A stretch of DNA of 64,000 nt from CAVVEQ01 sp963802095 (GCA_963802095.1 CAWDHI010000002.1:248001-312000); one strand, 5' to 3'; counted from the first letter of the stretch, positions 1-8,945 are shown. Numbers and translations: made by a program. The notes: generated from the sequence alone by a model not told the origin.

Positions 1-777
1 GTCCAAGCTCTGCATGTAAGCGACGGGTTTATACCCGAATTGTTGTTGGCAAAATTCTTCTTCATCCTGGGTTTCCGCGAGGTGGGTATGCAGGTGCAGG
101 TTATGCTCTCGAGCCAGGATGGCGCTCTGACGCATTAACTCTCCAGTCACACTAAAGGGCGAGCAGGGAGCAAGCACGATCTGCACCATCGCCCCGGGTT
201 TGGGGTCATGGTACCGCTCGATCAGCCGCTGGCTGTCTTTAAGGATAGCATCTTCGCTATCCACCACGCTATCTGGTGGCAGCCCTCCCTTGCTCTCCCC
301 CAGGCTCATCGACCCGCGGGATGCCTGGATGCGCATTCCCATCTCCTGGGCAGCGGTTATTTCATCATCCAACCGGGAACCATTTGGAAAGAGGTACAGG
401 TGATCAGAGGCGGTGGTGCAGCCAGAAAGAGCCAATTCCGCCAGGGCGGTTTTGGTGGAGATAAAAATATCTTCAGGATTCATCCGCGCCCAGATCGGGT
501 AAAGGGTTTTCAGCCATTTAAAAAGGTTCGCATTCTGGGCTGCGGGAACCGCGCGGGTGAGGGTTTGATAGAAATGATGGTGGCAGTTAACAAATCCCGG
601 CAGGATCAAATGCCCGGATAAGTCGAGGACCTCATCAGCTGTCTCAGGGAGCTCCCCGGTCTTACTCACCTGCTCGATAAACCCATTTCGGGTAAAAATA
701 CCACCGCCTTGAATCTCCTGGCGGTGATCATCCATGGTCACAAGAACGGTTGCGTTTTTGATCAGCAGGGTGGACAT
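1..777 (-). CDS. 8-oxoguanine deaminase-like amidohydrolase (3' end cut by window)
   Basis: Metal-dependent amidohydrolase of the TRZ/ATZ/cytosine deaminase group; the first 259 residues are visible and the C-terminus lies beyond position 1. The N-terminus has the short beta-sandwich typical of the family, then the metal-binding motif NCHHHFYQTLTRAVPAAQ (about residues 64-81), the stretch SGCTTASDHLY and, near the break, HLHTHLAET with the next metal histidines. The block around AVPAAQNANLFKWL closely recalls 8-oxoguanine deaminases rather than chlorohydrolases. The likely reaction is hydrolytic deamination of 8-oxoguanine or a related purine in the cytoplasm. ATG at 777 is the only sensible start. 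Family call firm, substrate less so. Confidence 0.75.
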   Translation of the reverse strand, partial: MSTLLIKNATVLVTMDDHRQEIQGGGIFTRNGFIEQVSKTGELPETADEVLDLSGHLILPGFVNCHHHFYQTLTRAVPAAQNANLFKWLKTLYPIWARMNPEDIFISTKTALAELALSGCTTASDHLYLFPNGSRLDDEITAAQEMGMRIQASRGSMSLGESKGGLPPDSVVDSEDAILKDSQRLIERYHDPKPGAMVQIVLAPCSPFSVTGELMRQSAILAREHNLHLHTHLAETQDEEEFCQQQFGYKPVAYMQSLD

Positions 778-790
778 GCGAATCCTATCC

Positions 791-823
791 AAAGAAAAAC
801 TCGAACTGATTTCTCTGTTCGAG
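791..823 (-). terminator. rho-independent terminator after folD
   Basis: Reading the minus strand, the perfect 7-bp arms CTCGAAC/GTTCGAG (800-806 and 817-823) close a 10-nt loop and are followed by TTTTTCTTT. It lies between the folD stop and the deaminase start, so it should end folD transcription. Confidence 0.8.
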
Positions 824-870
824 TGTAACGAATTTCAGATAAAAAGTCAATTGTCAGACAACACCTTTTT

Positions 871-1749
871 TTATTTATCAGCCAACTTGGCCGCCTTCAA
901 AGTACTGCGCAGGAGCATGGCGATCGTCATCGGACCCACCCCCCCGGGAACAGGAGTGATCGCTGAGGCAACTTCCTTTACTTCATCGTATGCCACATCC
1001 CCAACCAGCCGGTAACCGCGCGGACGCGAGGCATCTTCGACGCGGTTGATGCCCACGTCGATTACCACCGCACCGGGTTTAACCCAATCCCCACGCACTA
1101 TCTCAGTTCTGCCCACCGCCACAACGAGGATATCCGCCGATCGGGTAATCTCCTTCAGGTTTTTGGATTTTGAATGGCATAGGGTAATAGTGGCGTTTGC
1201 CCGCAGGAGAAGCAGAGCCACAGGCATGCCCACAATGTTCGATCGCCCCAGCACAACCGCGTTCATTCCCCCCAGGTTTGGTACATATTTTTGGAGCAAA
1301 TACATCACTCCGGAAGGAGTGGCGGGTACAAAGAGCGGATCCCGCCCCTTCTGCGCCAGCCTCCCGATATTGACCGGATGGAAGCCATCCACATCTTTTT
1401 CGAGCCTCACGGTGGAAAGCACTTTTTCCTCATCCAGACCGGAAGGCAGCGGCAGTTGCACCAGGATCCCATGGACAGCAGGGTCGTCGTTCAATTTTTT
1501 TACCAGATCGACTACGTCGCCAAGTTTGGCATTTTCCGGTATTTCATACCCGAAGGAAACAATCCCCGCCTCCTGGCAGGCTTTATGCTTCGAACGAACA
1601 TAGACATGCGAGGCAGGATTTTCCCCCACCAGCACGGTTGCCAACCCCGGCACCGGCTTCCCTGCTTGAATTCGCTCATTCACTTCGGCTGCCACTTCGC
1701 CGCGGATATCCTCTGCGATAGCGGCTCCATCAATAACGGTTGCTGTCAA
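871..1749 (-). CDS. folD: bifunctional methylenetetrahydrofolate dehydrogenase/cyclohydrolase FolD
   Basis: Cytoplasmic enzyme of one-carbon metabolism that interconverts 5,10-methylene-, methenyl- and 10-formyl-tetrahydrofolate with NADP. The 292 residues match the family length. Visible signatures are YVRSKHKACQEAGI with the catalytic lysine, the QLPLPSGL segment, the Rossmann motif VVLGRSNIVGMPVALLL and the C-terminal PGGVGPMTIAMLL. The start is TTG at 1749, chosen because a very strong Shine-Dalgarno AGGAGGTGACC sits directly upstream (1751-1760) and the protein begins at the expected position. It is divergent from ugd and ends at a good terminator. Confidence 0.95.
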   Translation of the reverse strand: MTATVIDGAAIAEDIRGEVAAEVNERIQAGKPVPGLATVLVGENPASHVYVRSKHKACQEAGIVSFGYEIPENAKLGDVVDLVKKLNDDPAVHGILVQLPLPSGLDEEKVLSTVRLEKDVDGFHPVNIGRLAQKGRDPLFVPATPSGVMYLLQKYVPNLGGMNAVVLGRSNIVGMPVALLLLRANATITLCHSKSKNLKEITRSADILVVAVGRTEIVRGDWVKPGAVVIDVGINRVEDASRPRGYRLVGDVAYDEVKEVASAITPVPGGVGPMTIAMLLRSTLKAAKLADK

Positions 1750-1847
1750 GGGTCACCTCCAATAATCAAGTTCAATTATAAACCTCCTGCTTCTTGAAGT
1801 ATGACTCTTCTCTCTTTAAGCTATAATTTCTGGAAAGGAAACCTTAC

Positions 1848-3167
1848 ATGAGCAATATTTGCGTCATCGGGACAGGATACGTGGGTTTGGTTACGGGGGT
1901 TTGTTTTGCCGATCTCGGCAATCGGGTGGTCTGCCTCGATGTGGATCAAAAAAGGATAGAGGGGCTTAAGAATAATATTATGCCCATCTATGAACCCGGG
2001 TTGGAACAGCTCACAATCCAAAACGTGAAAGCGGGGCGGCTCACATTTACAACCGATTACCACGAAGCCCTGGTGGGAATGGAATTCGCGTTCATCGCCG
2101 TCGGCACACCCTCGGGGGTGGAAGGCGAAGCCGATCTGCAGTTTATCCGCGCCGCGGCGGAATCCATCGCGGAAAATATCAACACCTCAGTTGTCGTGGT
2201 GAATAAATCCACTGTACCAGTCGGTACTGGCGACTGGGTGGCGGATGTGATCCGCAAGAAACGCGCAGGAAAACCCCTGGATTTCAAGGTGGTCTCCAAT
2301 CCTGAATTCCTGCGAGAAGGGTCCGCGATCAACGATTTTATGAGCCCGGACCGGGTGGTTCTGGGTTCCATGGATAAGGAAGCAGCACAACAAGTTGCGC
2401 GCTTGTATTCTTCCCTGCGCAGCCCCATTCTCATCACAGACCTGCGTACAGCGGAGATGATCAAATACGCCTCCAATGCATTCCTAGCAACGCGGATTTC
2501 GTTTATTAATGAGATTGCTAATATGTGCGAAGAAATGGGCGCTGATGTGCGCGAGGTTGCCCAGGGAATGGGCATGGATAAGCGCATTGGGCACGCCTTC
2601 CTGGATGCCGGGTTGGGCTGGGGTGGAAGCTGTTTCCCCAAGGATGTGAAAGCCCTGGAACACATGGCGGTTCTTAATGGAACCCACCCGCAGTTGCTTC
2701 AGGCAGTAATGGAGATCAACCGCAACCAGCGCCGCAGGGCAGTTCTTAAATTACGCAAAGCGTTGGGTGGTTTGAATGAAAAAGTGATCGGGGTGCTCGG
2801 GCTTTCGTTCAAACCGAACACTGACGATGTTCGCGATGCCCCCGCCTTGGAGGTGATCCGCCTTCTGGAAAACGAAGGGGCTTTCGTGAAAGTATACGAC
2901 CCGCAGGCGATGGAAGTTGCTGCCCCATACATTAAAAAAGCTGTTTTTTGTGATGATCCTTATTGCGCAGTAACCGACGTGGATGCGCTTGTGCTAGCAA
3001 CAGAATGGAACGAATTCAAGCAGCTAGATTTCTCCCGCATCCGATCGCTTATGCGCACCCCGGTGATCCTGGACGGACGTAATCTTTGGGATGGGGATGC
3101 CCTGCGGGCGATGGGATTCACCTATTTCGGGGTTGGGCGTGGGGTAACAATTGCCACAAGGGATTGA
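1848..3167 (+). CDS. ugd: UDP-glucose 6-dehydrogenase
   Basis: Oxidises UDP-glucose to UDP-glucuronate with two NAD, supplying precursors for surface polysaccharides. The 439 residues start with the Rossmann motif VIGTGYVGLVTGVCFADLG, contain the catalytic cysteine in GGSCFPKDVKAL (about residue 260), and end with the UDP-binding C-terminal domain including GLSFKPNTDDVRDAP. All three UDPG/GDP-mannose dehydrogenase domains are present at normal length. GGAAAGG precedes the ATG, and a TATAAT -10 box lies at 1822-1827. It is a single gene; no polysaccharide cluster is next to it. GDP-mannose dehydrogenase is less likely because of the GGSCFPKD context. Confidence 0.93.
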   Translation: MSNICVIGTGYVGLVTGVCFADLGNRVVCLDVDQKRIEGLKNNIMPIYEPGLEQLTIQNVKAGRLTFTTDYHEALVGMEFAFIAVGTPSGVEGEADLQFIRAAAESIAENINTSVVVVNKSTVPVGTGDWVADVIRKKRAGKPLDFKVVSNPEFLREGSAINDFMSPDRVVLGSMDKEAAQQVARLYSSLRSPILITDLRTAEMIKYASNAFLATRISFINEIANMCEEMGADVREVAQGMGMDKRIGHAFLDAGLGWGGSCFPKDVKALEHMAVLNGTHPQLLQAVMEINRNQRRRAVLKLRKALGGLNEKVIGVLGLSFKPNTDDVRDAPALEVIRLLENEGAFVKVYDPQAMEVAAPYIKKAVFCDDPYCAVTDVDALVLATEWNEFKQLDFSRIRSLMRTPVILDGRNLWDGDALRAMGFTYFGVGRGVTIATRD

Positions 3168-3190
3168 TCGCATCTTTTTTCTCTTATAAA

Positions 3191-3230
3191 CAAAAAAATC
3201 GGGAGCTGTTCGGCGCCCGATTTCTAATTT
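3191..3230. terminator. bidirectional terminator between ugd and the epimerase gene
   Basis: Arms AAATCGGG (3196-3203) and CCCGATTT (3216-3223) form an 8-bp stem. T/A tracts lie on both sides, so it can serve the two convergent genes. Confidence 0.75.
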
Positions 3231-3237
3231 GGGAATT

Positions 3238-3645
3238 CTATTTGGTCAATTCGTAGAGCTCCACTAGAACCCCCCCGGTGGATTTGGGGTGCACAAATGC
3301 CATCTTTCGCCCGGGGAGCACGATTGGCTCCTCGTTGATCAACTTGACGCCCTTTTCCTTCAGACTGGTCAGCATGCCTGCCACATCGTCGGTCTCGAAA
3401 CACAAATGATGCATCCCGCCCCCCCGCTCGGCTAGGAATTTGGCTGCGCCGGTATCATCCGCGGTTGGTTTCACCAGTTCCACCTCACTATCCCCCAGCG
3501 GGAGGAAGGCTACCTGAGCCTTCTGGCTGGGGACATCCTCAATATGGCTCATCTCGATCCCCAGCGCATCCCGCCAGAATTTCAGCGATTCATCGATATC
3601 CGCAACAACAATCGCAACATGGTTGATCTTCTTTAATGTTGGCAT
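3238..3645 (-). CDS. mce: methylmalonyl-CoA epimerase
   Basis: Small (135 aa) vicinal-oxygen-chelate protein that interconverts (R)- and (S)-methylmalonyl-CoA. It starts KKINHVAIVVADIDESLKFW with the first metal histidine, has GGGMHHLCFETDDV in the middle, and ends with the metal glutamate in GGVLVELYEL. It follows the mutase gene by 27 bp on the same strand, so the pair probably forms an operon for propionate/odd-chain or succinyl-CoA metabolism. The gene neighbourhood makes epimerase the clear choice among VOC proteins. Confidence 0.93.
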   Translation of the reverse strand: MPTLKKINHVAIVVADIDESLKFWRDALGIEMSHIEDVPSQKAQVAFLPLGDSEVELVKPTADDTGAAKFLAERGGGMHHLCFETDDVAGMLTSLKEKGVKLINEEPIVLPGRKMAFVHPKSTGGVLVELYELTK

Positions 3646-3672
3646 TTCATTACCTCCTGATTCATTTCATTA

Positions 3673-5322
3673 TCACATGAACGATGAAGCTTGGTACTCA
3701 CCCCAACTCCCGCGGAGCACCCGGCAGATCTCGCCCAGGGTGATCTCCTGTTCAACGCATTCGATCAGCAGAGGCATAAGATTGGAATCGGTTTTCGAGT
3801 TCTTCTCCAGTCGGGCAAGTAGTTCGCTGACCTTGCTTGAATCCCTCCCTGCCCGCAAGGCAGCCAGTTTTTCCCGTTGATCCAATTCGATTTTTGGATC
3901 CACTTTCAATCGTTCAAGCTCCACCGATTCGCTTGATTGGTATTTATTGACACCGACCACTGTTCGCTCTCCGGATTCGATGGATTTCTGGAACCGGTAG
4001 GCGGCTTCCTGGATCTCGGATTGAAGATAGCCGCGCTCAATGGCTGCCAGGGCGCCGCCCATCGCGTCGATTTTTTTGATGTATTCCATCGCTCGGGTGC
4101 TGATCTCATCCGTCAAATATTCCACCAGGTAGGACCCTGCCAGCGGATCCACGCTATCCGCCGCACCGGTCTCTTCGGCTATGATCTGCTGGGTACGCAG
4201 CGCAGTGGTCACCGATTGGGGTGTGGGCAGCCACAGGGCTTCATCTTTGCTGTTGGTATGCAGGGATTGCGTTCCGCCCAGCACGGCAGCCAGCGCCTGA
4301 ACGGCCACCCGCACAACGTTGTTTTCCGGTTGCTGGGCAGTGAGAGTGGAGCCGCCCGTCTGGGTATGGAAACGCAGCATCCAGGATTTCGGATCCTTCG
4401 CATTGAAGCGCTCTTTCATGATCTGCGCCCACAGTCGACGGGCTGCCCGGAATTTGGCAACTTCCTCAAAGAAATCGTTGTGTGCGGCAAAAAAGAAGGA
4501 AAGCTGGGAGGCGAACCTATCCACCTCCAACCCGGCTTTTATCGCTGCCTCGACGTAGGCAATCCCATCCGCCAGGGTGAAAGCCACCTCCTGCACCGCT
4601 GTGGACCCAGCTTCCCGAATGTGGTACCCCGAAATGCTGATCGTATTCCAGCCCGGGATGTTCTTTTCACAATACTGGAATATATCGGTGATTAGTCGCA
4701 AGGATGGCTTTGGAGGGAAGATATACGTCCCGCGGGCAACATATTCTTTCAGAATATCGTTCTGAATGGTCCCTTTCAGTTTGGATTCCTCCACTCCCTG
4801 GCTCCTGCCGACCACGATATACATGGCAAGCAGAACTGCAGCGGGCGCATTGATGGTCATGCTCGTAGAGACCTTATCCAGCGGGATCTCCTTGAAAAGG
4901 GTCTGCATATCGCGAATGGAAGAGATGGAGACCCCAACCCTCCCGACCTCACCAGCAGATATGGGATCGTCCGCGTCATAGCCGATTTGGGTGGGCAGAT
5001 CGAAGGCTACCGAAAGCCCGGTTTGCCCCTGGTCCAGCAGGTAGCGGTAGCGTCGGTTGGATTCCTCCGCGGTCGCGAAACCGGAATACTGCCGCATCGT
5101 CCAAAACCGGCTACGATACATGCTTGGTTGAACCCCTCTTGTGAACGGGAATTCCCCTGGGAATCCAAGCTGGGTCCAATAATCGAATTCCACTGGCGAA
5201 AGGATGGGTGGAATTTCGATCCCGGAGGTGGTCTCAAACTTTTCTTTTCTTTGGGGGGCTTTCTGAACCGATTTTGCATATATTTCGGTTTCCCAACGTT
5301 TCTTTTCGTTTTCTATATTCAT
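3673..5322 (-). CDS. methylmalonyl-CoA mutase, large (catalytic) subunit
   Basis: Catalytic TIM-barrel subunit that rearranges methylmalonyl-CoA to succinyl-CoA through adenosylcobalamin radicals. The sequence has the archaeal-type mutase blocks: FWTMRQYSGFATAEESN (acyl-CoA binding), GLSVAFDLPTQIGYD, GTIQNDILKEYVARG, FHTQTGGSTLTAQQP and GTQSLHTNSKDEAL. At 549 residues it ends after the catalytic domain and lacks the C-terminal B12-binding domain (no DxHxxG motif), so a separate small subunit of about 140 residues must be encoded elsewhere. ATG at 5322 is preferred over upstream in-frame ATG codons because GAGGAG lies 5-9 bases before it. Related isobutyryl- or hydroxyisobutyryl-CoA mutases are possible, but the downstream epimerase argues for methylmalonyl-CoA. 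Confidence 0.88.
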   Translation of the reverse strand: MNIENEKKRWETEIYAKSVQKAPQRKEKFETTSGIEIPPILSPVEFDYWTQLGFPGEFPFTRGVQPSMYRSRFWTMRQYSGFATAEESNRRYRYLLDQGQTGLSVAFDLPTQIGYDADDPISAGEVGRVGVSISSIRDMQTLFKEIPLDKVSTSMTINAPAAVLLAMYIVVGRSQGVEESKLKGTIQNDILKEYVARGTYIFPPKPSLRLITDIFQYCEKNIPGWNTISISGYHIREAGSTAVQEVAFTLADGIAYVEAAIKAGLEVDRFASQLSFFFAAHNDFFEEVAKFRAARRLWAQIMKERFNAKDPKSWMLRFHTQTGGSTLTAQQPENNVVRVAVQALAAVLGGTQSLHTNSKDEALWLPTPQSVTTALRTQQIIAEETGAADSVDPLAGSYLVEYLTDEISTRAMEYIKKIDAMGGALAAIERGYLQSEIQEAAYRFQKSIESGERTVVGVNKYQSSESVELERLKVDPKIELDQREKLAALRAGRDSSKVSELLARLEKNSKTDSNLMPLLIECVEQEITLGEICRVLRGSWGEYQASSFM

Positions 5323-5415
5323 AGGGCTCCTCTGAAATTGAAAAGAATTACAAAATAATTCTAAGGCAAAGCACAATCATGTTACACTATTCTTACTCCT
5401 CGCGCAAATCAAACC

Positions 5416-6642
5416 ATGGAACTAGAATTATCCTCCTTCCTGCAATTTGCCCTTGAGCTCATTATCATCCTGACAGCAGCCAAAATGGGGGGATTACTTT
5501 CCATCAAGCTTGGTCAGCCTTCCGTGCTGGGTGAGCTACTGGCCGGGATCATCTTGGGACCTTCGCTATTCAACGTCACCACGTTCCCCTTTATCACCAA
5601 CCCGGAAATGTTGAATGAGTTCATCCGCGAATTGGGGGAGATCGGGGTGCTCTTCCTGATGTTTCTCACCGGGCTGGAACTTCATCTTTCTGATATGGCC
5701 AGGAATACCAGAAGCGCTGTTTTGATCGCAGTGATGGGCATGGCGCTCTCGCTTGGGCTTGGGTGTATGGTTGGATTCACGAACGGTTTTACCGGAATGC
5801 AGCCACTTTTTATAGGTTTGGCGTTGGCAGCCACCAGTATTAGTATCACAGCACAAACACTCATGGAGCTAAACAACCTCCGCGGGAAAGTTGGGTTGGG
5901 GCTCCTCGGCGCGGCGGTCGTCGATGATATTCTGGTTTTACTGGTTTACTCGGTACTTATCGCGGTTGCATCTGGCTCAGATGGGTGGAGCAGCATAGCC
6001 GGATTGATCCTGCAAATCGGGTTGTTCTTTGTGATCACTATCGGGTTTGGGCTTAAACTGCTTCCTTCAGTTACCCGATGGGTATCAAAACGTCGGATCA
6101 GCCAGGGATTGGTCACCTTTGCGATTATTGTCCTGCTGGTTTTTTCGTTTCTCGCCCAAAGTTTAGGTCACCTGGCTGCAATCCTTGGCGCGTTCCTGGC
6201 TGGGATCATGTTTTCACGAACGGAAGAAAAGGGGATCATCGAGACCGGGATGAAAACATTGACCTACAGTCTTTTTGCCCCGATCTTTTTTGTTGGGATC
6301 GGTCTACAGGTAGATCTCCACCAAATCGGGGAGACTGGTCCCTGGCTTCTGCTTGGATTGATCCTGGCTGCTGTGATCGGCAAATTCCTGGGTGCAGGAA
6401 TGGGGGCGCGATTCAGTAAGTTTACCTGGCAGGAATCCATACAAATCGGGGTCGGGATGATTCCCCAGGGGGAAGTATCTCTGATCACCGCTGCAATGGG
6501 TCTTAAGCTCGGATTGCTTGATACAAGTGTATTTACCGGGATCGTCATCACAATTCTGGTCACTGCCATTATCACACCTCCATTGCTAAGGTTGGCGTTT
6601 ACGTTCAAACCGGCATTAGTTCATTTGGATAATGCGAAATAA
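5416..6642 (+). CDS. cation:proton antiporter, CPA2/Kef type
   Basis: Integral membrane protein of 408 residues with about 12 hydrophobic segments, matching the Na+(K+)/H+ exchanger family of KefB/NapA-like antiporters. Typical blocks are GQPSVLGELLAGIILGPSLF near the N-terminus, ELGEIGVLFLMFLTGLE, and GAAVVDDILVLLVYS with the ion-coordinating aspartate pair. It has no C-terminal RCK/TrkA-N domain, so nucleotide control would have to come from another protein; the PII-like gene 15 bp downstream is the obvious candidate. The transported ion cannot be told from sequence. Confidence 0.88.
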   Translation: MELELSSFLQFALELIIILTAAKMGGLLSIKLGQPSVLGELLAGIILGPSLFNVTTFPFITNPEMLNEFIRELGEIGVLFLMFLTGLELHLSDMARNTRSAVLIAVMGMALSLGLGCMVGFTNGFTGMQPLFIGLALAATSISITAQTLMELNNLRGKVGLGLLGAAVVDDILVLLVYSVLIAVASGSDGWSSIAGLILQIGLFFVITIGFGLKLLPSVTRWVSKRRISQGLVTFAIIVLLVFSFLAQSLGHLAAILGAFLAGIMFSRTEEKGIIETGMKTLTYSLFAPIFFVGIGLQVDLHQIGETGPWLLLGLILAAVIGKFLGAGMGARFSKFTWQESIQIGVGMIPQGEVSLITAAMGLKLGLLDTSVFTGIVITILVTAIITPPLLRLAFTFKPALVHLDNAK

Positions 6643-6657
6643 TGAATTGGAGCAAGA

Positions 6658-7017
6658 ATGAAAATGTTCATCATGTTGGTACTTCAAGATTACTCGCTAA
6701 TGGATGAGGTAATGACTGCCTGGAGGGAAAACGGGGCTCCAGGGGTGACAGTCCTTGATTCCATGGGTATGTCACACCTTTCCCGCCAGGCAGCTTTAAG
6801 GGAGGATTTCCCCATCATGCCTGGGATCGACGACCTCATGGAAACGACCGCGGACTCAAATCACACGCTCTTTACGATCGTCAATGACGAGAAAACCGCA
6901 GATAAGATCATCACCGCCACCCTCGCTGTCACTGGCAGCCTGGACCAACCGAATACCGGCATTATCGCCACCTGGCCGCTAAGTAAAGTGATCGGGTTGA
7001 ACCACTGCGCAGATTAA
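6658..7017 (+). CDS. PII-like signalling protein
   Basis: A 119-residue protein that reads as a ferredoxin-like GlnB/CutA-type fold: a starting beta strand (MFIMLVLQDYSLMDEVMTAW), a Gly-rich loop (GAPGVTVLDSMG), a central HTLFTIVNDEKTADKIITA segment and a closing TGIIATWPLSKVIG strand. The nitrogen-PII uridylylation loop motif is absent, so a classical GlnB/GlnK role is unlikely. PII-like proteins often regulate the transporter encoded beside them; here the partner would be the antiporter just upstream. The ligand is unknown. Fold assignment is by eye. Confidence 0.65.
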   Translation: MKMFIMLVLQDYSLMDEVMTAWRENGAPGVTVLDSMGMSHLSRQAALREDFPIMPGIDDLMETTADSNHTLFTIVNDEKTADKIITATLAVTGSLDQPNTGIIATWPLSKVIGLNHCAD

Positions 7018-7020
7018 TCG

Positions 7021-8166
7021 ATGAGAATCCTTGCGATTGATATCGGCACGGGTACGCAGGATATCCTCCTGCTCGATTCCCGTTTGGATTTTGAGAACAG
7101 CTACAAGCTGGTCCTCCCGTCACCTACCTTGATCCTTCGGAAAAGGATCCAGGCAGCCACATGCGCTGGTAAGACATTGCTGCTCAAGGGTGTCACCATG
7201 GGTGGTGGTCCTTGCTCATGGGCAATTGAGGACCACCTAAAAAAAGGCTTGAAAGTATTCGCCCTGCCGCAAGCAGCCCGGACGATCAACGATGACCTGG
7301 AAGCTGTTCGCGACCTCGGAGTCGAAATTCTCAGCCCCAAAGATGCTGCCAGGTTGGATCCATCGGTAGTATCGCTCACCCTTGGCGATGTAGATTTCAG
7401 ATCCATAGAGAAAGCCTTCGGCGAATTCAGCGTCTTGTTGGATTCCCTGGACCTAATAACTGTGGGGGTGTTTGATCACGGGAATGCGCCCGCAGGGTAT
7501 TCAGATCGAAAATTCAGGTTTGAATATCTTGAACACCGGTTGAAGATATCCAATAATTTAAGTACATTTGCATTCCCCTACGGTGAGATACCAAAAGACA
7601 TGACCCGTCTGGCAGCCGTTCGTGATTCGCTCACGGCATGCCCTGTTCCCTTAATGGTGATGGATACCGCGCCTGCCGCAGTCTTCGGCGCCAGCTTGGA
7701 CCCGCTCGCCCGTAAGTTTCCGCGAAAGTTGATCGTCAATATTGGCAATTTCCACACCCTTGCTTTCCGGCTTGGCCCAAAAGGAATTGAGGGTTTTTTT
7801 GAGCATCACACCGGCATGCTTGATTCTTCCCTGCTGGAGATTTTTGTCCGGAAACTGGCAGGAGGTTCGTTGACCGACAAGGAGATATTCTCCAGCCAAG
7901 GTCATGGAGCAAGGATACTTACAGAGAAACCGCTCTCACTAGGTGAATCAAGTTGCCCGGTGATCATCACCGGTCCTCGCAGAAGTTTGCTGGCGGGGTC
8001 GCGATTGGATACCCATTTAGCCGTCCCATTCGGCGATATGATGACTGCAGGCTGTGTGGGTTTGATCGCTTCGGCAGCGGAAATTTACCCCCAGTTCCAG
8101 GAAGAACTCACTTCAGCACTAAACCGGACCGGTGGAGGCATCGCTCCCTGGGAACTTGCTGACTGA
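7021..8166 (+). CDS. DUF1786 family protein (ASKHA-like)
   Basis: A 381-residue soluble protein whose start, RILAIDIGTGTQDILLLDS, is a phosphate-1 loop of the actin/sugar-kinase/Hsp70 type. Further glycine-rich segments follow (GVTMGGGPCSWAIEDHL, NIGNFHTLAF, GDMMTAGCVGLI). This pattern fits DUF1786, a family annotated in databases as putative pyruvate-formate-lyase activating enzyme, though no CxxxCxxC radical-SAM motif is present here, so that name is probably wrong. It begins 3 bp after the PII-like gene and is presumably co-transcribed with the antiporter. Function unknown. Confidence 0.7.
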   Translation: MRILAIDIGTGTQDILLLDSRLDFENSYKLVLPSPTLILRKRIQAATCAGKTLLLKGVTMGGGPCSWAIEDHLKKGLKVFALPQAARTINDDLEAVRDLGVEILSPKDAARLDPSVVSLTLGDVDFRSIEKAFGEFSVLLDSLDLITVGVFDHGNAPAGYSDRKFRFEYLEHRLKISNNLSTFAFPYGEIPKDMTRLAAVRDSLTACPVPLMVMDTAPAAVFGASLDPLARKFPRKLIVNIGNFHTLAFRLGPKGIEGFFEHHTGMLDSSLLEIFVRKLAGGSLTDKEIFSSQGHGARILTEKPLSLGESSCPVIITGPRRSLLAGSRLDTHLAVPFGDMMTAGCVGLIASAAEIYPQFQEELTSALNRTGGGIAPWELAD

Positions 8167-8272
8167 CAATTCGCATTCCACCCCTTTAATCTGGCAATTG
8201 TGGTAAAATCCATCGGTTTTGGGCGTTGTACCCTTCGCCCGGACGAAATTCATCGCCGAAAGGGCTTGTGAA

Positions 8273-8878
8273 ATGAAAGTTCTCCTGATTAAAGATGTTT
8301 ATAAACTCGGCCACGCCGGGGAGGTCAAGAAAGTTGCTGATGGTTACGGGCGCAACTTTCTTCTTCCCCAAGGATTGGCCATCCTCGCCACCCCTGGTGC
8401 GCTCAAGCAGGCCGAAGGTATCCGCTCCCGCGCTGCCGCCTCGCGTCAGATGTTGAATGCCGAATTGGGTGGGCTTGCCTCTCAGATCGATGGCCAGACG
8501 GTCACTTTCAGCAGCAAAGCTGGAGAAACCGGCAAACTCTATGGCTCCATCACCACCCAGGATATTGCAGATGAACTGAGCAAGGTTATTGGTGCACAGG
8601 TCGACCGTAAGCAGGTGGAGACCCAACCGATCCGCGTTCTTGGGGAGCACAAGGTAAAGATCCGTCTTACAATGGACCTAACCCCAGAGATCAAGGTAAT
8701 GGTTTATCGCGAAGGTGAAGCGACCCCCTCAGCAGTTGCACCCGTGACCGAAAAGAAATCCAAAGCGGAAGAAATCCCGGTTGAAGTTCCTGAAGAGCCC
8801 GAAGCCCCATCCGAAGAAGCAGCTGAGATCACTGGAGAAACGCCCGACTCACCTGCAGAAGAAAACACCGAAAATTAA
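8273..8878 (+). CDS. rplI: 50S ribosomal protein L9 with acidic C-terminal extension
   Basis: Binds 23S rRNA in the L1-stalk region. The N-terminal domain is canonical: MKVLLIKDVYKLGHAGEVKK followed by the VADGYGRNFLLPQGLA signature. The C-terminal domain contains GKLYGSITTQDIADEL. At 201 residues it is about 50 longer than usual; the extra tail (from about residue 150) is rich in Glu, Pro and Ala and looks disordered. ATG at 8273 is chosen because family homology begins exactly there; upstream codons do not align. A strong terminator follows at once. Confidence 0.95.
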   Translation: MKVLLIKDVYKLGHAGEVKKVADGYGRNFLLPQGLAILATPGALKQAEGIRSRAAASRQMLNAELGGLASQIDGQTVTFSSKAGETGKLYGSITTQDIADELSKVIGAQVDRKQVETQPIRVLGEHKVKIRLTMDLTPEIKVMVYREGEATPSAVAPVTEKKSKAEEIPVEVPEEPEAPSEEAAEITGETPDSPAEENTEN

Positions 8879-8898
8879 TATTGACTCATTGCATGTAG

Positions 8899-8945
8899 AG
8901 AAACCGGTCTGGCAGCTTGTTGCCTGTTATGCCGGTTTCTTTTTA
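8899..8945 (+). terminator. rho-independent terminator after rplI
   Basis: Arms AGAAACCGG (8899-8907) and CCGGTTTCT (8932-8940) form a 9-bp stem followed by TTTTTA. Confidence 0.85.

Noticed and set aside
200..621. Short plus-strand frames at the left edge
   Set aside because: They lie opposite the partial deaminase gene, whose protein motifs are clear.
7021..8166. DUF1786 gene as a pyruvate formate-lyase activating enzyme
   Set aside because: No CxxxCxxC radical-SAM motif and an ASKHA-like start; the database name does not fit the sequence.
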